From Bacteroidaceae bacterium (GTDB lineage Bacteria > Bacteroidota > Bacteroidia > Bacteroidales > Bacteroidaceae), in contig JAEESE010000005.1 in the NCBI GenBank assembly GCA_016286165.1, forward strand, positions 1 to 64,000: a DNA stretch of 64,000 bases. The letters are read 5' to 3'. The translations under genes were made by a program, and so were the position numbers. This document shows, one piece after another, positions 61,616 through 64,000 of this stretch. Within the stretch, counting starts at the first letter, position 1. Each line of letters opens with the position of its first letter. The notes below the pieces were generated by a model. It saw nothing but the letters and a program-made list of their open reading frames with translations, was not told the origin of the DNA and made no database searches.

Positions 61616-63271
61616 GTGAAAAAGACGTCTCCCTCTCAAAAACATACCACCCTCCCCCTTGAGGGGGAGCGGGGAGGGGGTTTTGGTCTGTCTCTGAAAC
61701 GCAAGACCGCCCAAGGCCTCATCTGGGGAGGCTTCAGCAATGGCATGGTTCAGTTGCTGGGGGCAGTCTTTGGCTTGTGGCTACTCAACATCCTCGATCC
61801 AGAGGACTACGGCAAGATGGCGGCGCTGGTCATCTTCTCCAATATCGCAAGTGTGCTTCAGGAGAGCGGCTTCACCGCTGCGCTGGCCAATAAGCAAGAG
61901 CCTACGCACGAAGAGTATAACGCCGTCTTTTGGTTCAACGTGATTGTTGGGCTTGTGCTCTACATTATACTCTTCTTCGCGGCTCCGTTCATTGCCGATT
62001 TCTACCATGAGCCGATACTCTGTCCTTTAGGTCGTTTCGCCTTCCTCGGCTTCGTCTTATCGTGCTTCGGCACCGCCCAGCGTGCTTACCTCTTCGGTCA
62101 TCTCATGGTCAAACAGACGAGCATCATGCAGATGGCTTCCATCACCATCTCGGGCATTGTCGGTGTGTGCTTGGCATATGCAGGACTCGCTTACTGGGGA
62201 CTGGCAGCTCAAAGCCTTGTCTATGTAGGCTCGGTCACCGCCTTCGCATGGTATTTCTCCCCTTGGAGACCATCATGGCCTGCAAAGCAGGATACGGGCT
62301 CTAACCCCGCCATCCCTGTTAGGGAGGGAGCAGAATGTAATAAAAAGGATGAAAGATTACAGCCCTCAAAGGTGGCCGCTCCCTCCCTAACAGGGAGGGC
62401 AGGGGGAGAGTCTGCTCTTTTCGCCACCCTCCGCCCCGCGTGGCAAATGTTCGGTTTTTCTTCGAAGCTCCTCGTCAATAGTCTCGCCTTCCAGTTCAAC
62501 AACAATGCCTTCGGTGTGCTTCTTAACCGTTTCTATCCTGGCGGTCACATCGCAGGCATTTACTCCAATGCCCGCAAGTGGGACGATATGGCCATTGCTA
62601 CCATGGGCGGTATGATTCAGGGTGTAGCACAGCCTGTGCTGAGGGAGGCGGCTAAGGGAGAGTCCTTTATCGTCCCTGCTTTCCGCAAACTCCTTCGCTT
62701 TACGTGCTTCGTCTCGTTTCCATGCTTGTTGGGCCTCGCATTGATAGCAGAGGACTTCATCGTGCTGTTGGTTGGCGAGAAATGGCATGAGAGTGCTCTG
62801 CTGCTGTCTATGCTCTGCTTCTACGGAGCCTTTTCGCCAATAGTAACGCTCTACTCCAACCTTGTCATCTCGCGCGGGCGTTCCACAATAAATATGGTTA
62901 TCGGCCTGCTCAACTGCGCCCTCGTATGGGGAGGCATCATCGTTTTACATGCTTGGGGGTATAACCTGACGGAGATGGTCATCTACTACATCACCCTTAA
63001 TATCGCCTGGCTTTTTGTGTGGCAAGCCTGCGCCCGCCGTCTCATAGGACTCCGCTGGTGGCACGCTTTCAAGGACATCATACCCTTCTTCGTTTTCGCC
63101 TTCGCCGTAATGGCTGCAGCCTACTTTGCCACCCAGTCGCTTCCCATTTCTTGGCTTCGCATGTTCCTTCGCATCCTCATCGCCGTCGTCCTCTACGTCG
63201 GCAGCCTATGGATAGCACGTGCCAAGATTCTCCACGAAAGCATCGAATACATATTCAAGAGGAATAAATAA
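61616..63271 (+). CDS. Wzx-type polysaccharide/lipid flippase
   Basis: 551 residues if started at GTG 61616; no ATG exists in frame close to the conserved start SLKRKTAQGLIWGGFSNGMVQ, and the open frame back to 61370 runs through gltX. About 12–14 membrane segments of the MOP/Wzx superfamily (LLGAVFGLWLLNILDPEDYG, FTAALANKQEPTHEEYNAVF). Two repeat elements lie in frame: one before the conserved start (61654–61678) and one in a loop at about residues 230–265 (62308–62395). Probably moves O-antigen, capsule or similar lipid-linked glycans; partner genes are not in view. Confidence 0.85.
   Translation: MKKTSPSQKHTTLPLEGERGGGFGLSLKRKTAQGLIWGGFSNGMVQLLGAVFGLWLLNILDPEDYGKMAALVIFSNIASVLQESGFTAALANKQEPTHEEYNAVFWFNVIVGLVLYIILFFAAPFIADFYHEPILCPLGRFAFLGFVLSCFGTAQRAYLFGHLMVKQTSIMQMASITISGIVGVCLAYAGLAYWGLAAQSLVYVGSVTAFAWYFSPWRPSWPAKQDTGSNPAIPVREGAECNKKDERLQPSKVAAPSLTGRAGGESALFATLRPAWQMFGFSSKLLVNSLAFQFNNNAFGVLLNRFYPGGHIAGIYSNARKWDDMAIATMGGMIQGVAQPVLREAAKGESFIVPAFRKLLRFTCFVSFPCLLGLALIAEDFIVLLVGEKWHESALLLSMLCFYGAFSPIVTLYSNLVISRGRSTINMVIGLLNCALVWGGIIVLHAWGYNLTEMVIYYITLNIAWLFVWQACARRLIGLRWWHAFKDIIPFFVFAFAVMAAAYFATQSLPISWLRMFLRILIAVVLYVGSLWIARAKILHESIEYIFKRNK
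61654..61678 (+). repeat. In-frame GC element at the flippase N-terminus
   Basis: CCCCCTTGAGGGGG followed by AGCGGGGAGGG; 23 of 25 positions match the miaB copy at 28688–28712. Confidence 0.75.
62308..62405 (+). repeat. REPIN-like element inside the flippase gene
   Basis: CCCTGTTAGGGAGGGAG (62314–62330) and CTCCCTCCCTAACAGGG (62379–62395) are perfect 17-bp inverted copies 48 nt apart. The whole is in frame and adds about 35 residues (AIPVREGAECNKKDERLQPS and on) to a loop. Confidence 0.8.
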
Positions 63272-63309
63272 GTTCAGTCCAGACATACACAAATAAAACT
63301 CATAGAACA

Positions 63310-64000
63310 ATGAAAAAGATTATTACCTGCCTACTGGCTGCCTTGGGACTCGGTTCTGCCTGCGGCCAACAGAATTACGAGAATGTCGATGTGAAAGAGT
63401 TCTCAGCATTGATTGAACAACCTGATGTCGTTCTGCTCGATGTCCGCTCGGCCGATGAGTTCAAGGAAGGTCATATCGAAGGGGCTATTCACATCGATCA
63501 AGCGCAGGACGATTTCATTGAGAAAGCAAAGGCTATGCTGTCTCCAAATAAGTCCATTGCCATCTATTGCCGCAGCGGCCGTCGCTCTGCCAGCGCAGCA
63601 GGACGACTTGCGGCTGAGGGCTACAAGTGCGTGAACCTCAAGGGGGGAATCATGGCATGGAAAGAGGCCCAGAAGTCTGTGACCACTGATACCTATGAAG
63701 TCGATGTGTTCAAGACCAAGAGCGGCAAGGCCGTGAAGTTCCATGCGCTCGTTCATGCAAGCATTCGTATCGAATATGACGGACGCGAGATCATGGTTGA
63801 CCCCGTGACTAAACTGGGACAACGAACCATCGACTACACGGCAATGCCGAAGGCCGACTATATCTTCGTGACACACGAGCACGGCGACCATTTCGACAAG
63901 GGTGCTCTCACGCAGTTGTCAGCCGAGACGACGCAGCTCGTCATGAACAAGCGCTGCGCCGAGATGTTCGGCAAGGGTAAAGCTATTGTCAATGGCGATA
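63310..64000 (+). CDS. Rhodanese–metallo-hydrolase lipoprotein (partial)
   Basis: The gene runs off the window end; 230 codons are seen. Lipoprotein-like signal (LGLGSACGQQ, Cys at about 18), a rhodanese domain (about 28–115) with active Cys in IYCRSGRRSASAAG (loop about 80–90) and LLDVRSADEFKEGHIEGA, then the start of a metallo-beta-lactamase-fold hydrolase (from about 140) with VTHEHGDHFDKG (metal-binding HxHxDH, about 192). This resembles UlaG-like hydrolases joined to a rhodanese. A sulfur-related role is possible but unproven. Confidence 0.85.
   Translation, partial: MKKIITCLLAALGLGSACGQQNYENVDVKEFSALIEQPDVVLLDVRSADEFKEGHIEGAIHIDQAQDDFIEKAKAMLSPNKSIAIYCRSGRRSASAAGRLAAEGYKCVNLKGGIMAWKEAQKSVTTDTYEVDVFKTKSGKAVKFHALVHASIRIEYDGREIMVDPVTKLGQRTIDYTAMPKADYIFVTHEHGDHFDKGALTQLSAETTQLVMNKRCAEMFGKGKAIVNGD

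Overview
The window is a chromosomal segment of a Bacteroidales bacterium, most like Prevotella and relatives. The evidence is gene-order blocks typical of the phylum (ftsX–DUF3098–uppP–truB–queA–folK; DUF6242–DUF6089–uppS–bamA–three skp/ompH–murI), secreted proteins ending in type-IX-style tails (…GRR…KGIYI…KKVVK), families largely confined to Bacteroidetes, almost no Shine-Dalgarno sequences, and about twenty Bacteroidetes −7 promoter elements (TAnnTTTG). Positions ~1–5,500 are visibly more AT-rich and hold accessory material: a row of tightly coupled small ORFs with an Rhs-like fragment, two lipoproteins, a gene remnant, and a membrane-anchored TPR regulator. From ~5,500 on the DNA is GC-richer and mostly housekeeping.

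Layout: 5.5–7.0 kb, a charged amphipathic-helix protein and rsmA (minus). 7.1–18.1 kb, a plus-strand run: flippase-like membrane protein, pepD, giant alpha-2-macroglobulin-like protein, surE, lpxB, pyrH. 18.1–23.5 kb, a polysaccharide locus: a tandem-domain esterase facing away from a GH30 xylanase-like enzyme, GH16, and a small secreted protein. 23.5–26.5 kb, AlbA_2 protein, tRNA-His, topB, tRNA-Arg. 26.5–34.6 kb, tyrS (minus), then miaB, ftsX, DUF3098, uppP, truB, queA, folK and a DUF1349 lipoprotein. 35–42.2 kb, secreted proteins: GH127, two coupled secreted proteins including a DUF6055 HEIGH protein, and a DUF4859 repeat protein. 42.3–44.5 kb, a radical-SAM maturase and prmC (minus). 44.6–54 kb, ribD, DUF6242, DUF6089, uppS, bamA, three skp-like chaperones, murI. 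54–64 kb, an SDR dehydrogenase, mutS, a 7TM-HD phosphodiesterase (minus), gltX, a Wzx-type flippase and a truncated rhodanese/metallo-hydrolase lipoprotein.

The most unusual signal is not a gene. Several families of short structured repeats occur both between genes and in frame inside conserved housekeeping genes. (i) A GC-rich palindromic element occurs in miaB, twice in the flippase gene, in ribD, apparently in the bamA signal-peptide region, and between gltX and the flippase. Two copies are inverted pairs resembling REPINs. (ii) A degenerate 22-nt tandem repeat occurs at four loci, one of them inside prmC. (iii) A short direct-repeat element occurs in lpxB and truB. (iv) A ~20-nt TAACCG-plus-mini-hairpin unit occurs at 37.5 kb and elsewhere. 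Each adds roughly 15–60 residues to an enzyme that lacks them in the usual family layout. This is reminiscent of Rickettsia palindromic elements and deserves a genome-wide check.

Functionally the window covers envelope building (lpxB, uppP, uppS, bamA, skp, murI, ftsX, flippase), translation (tyrS, gltX, miaB, truB, queA, rsmA, prmC, two tRNAs), DNA maintenance (topB, mutS), cofactors (ribD, folK) and plant-polysaccharide use (GH30, GH16, GH127, esterase). All functions are assigned by reading motifs; no database search was run.
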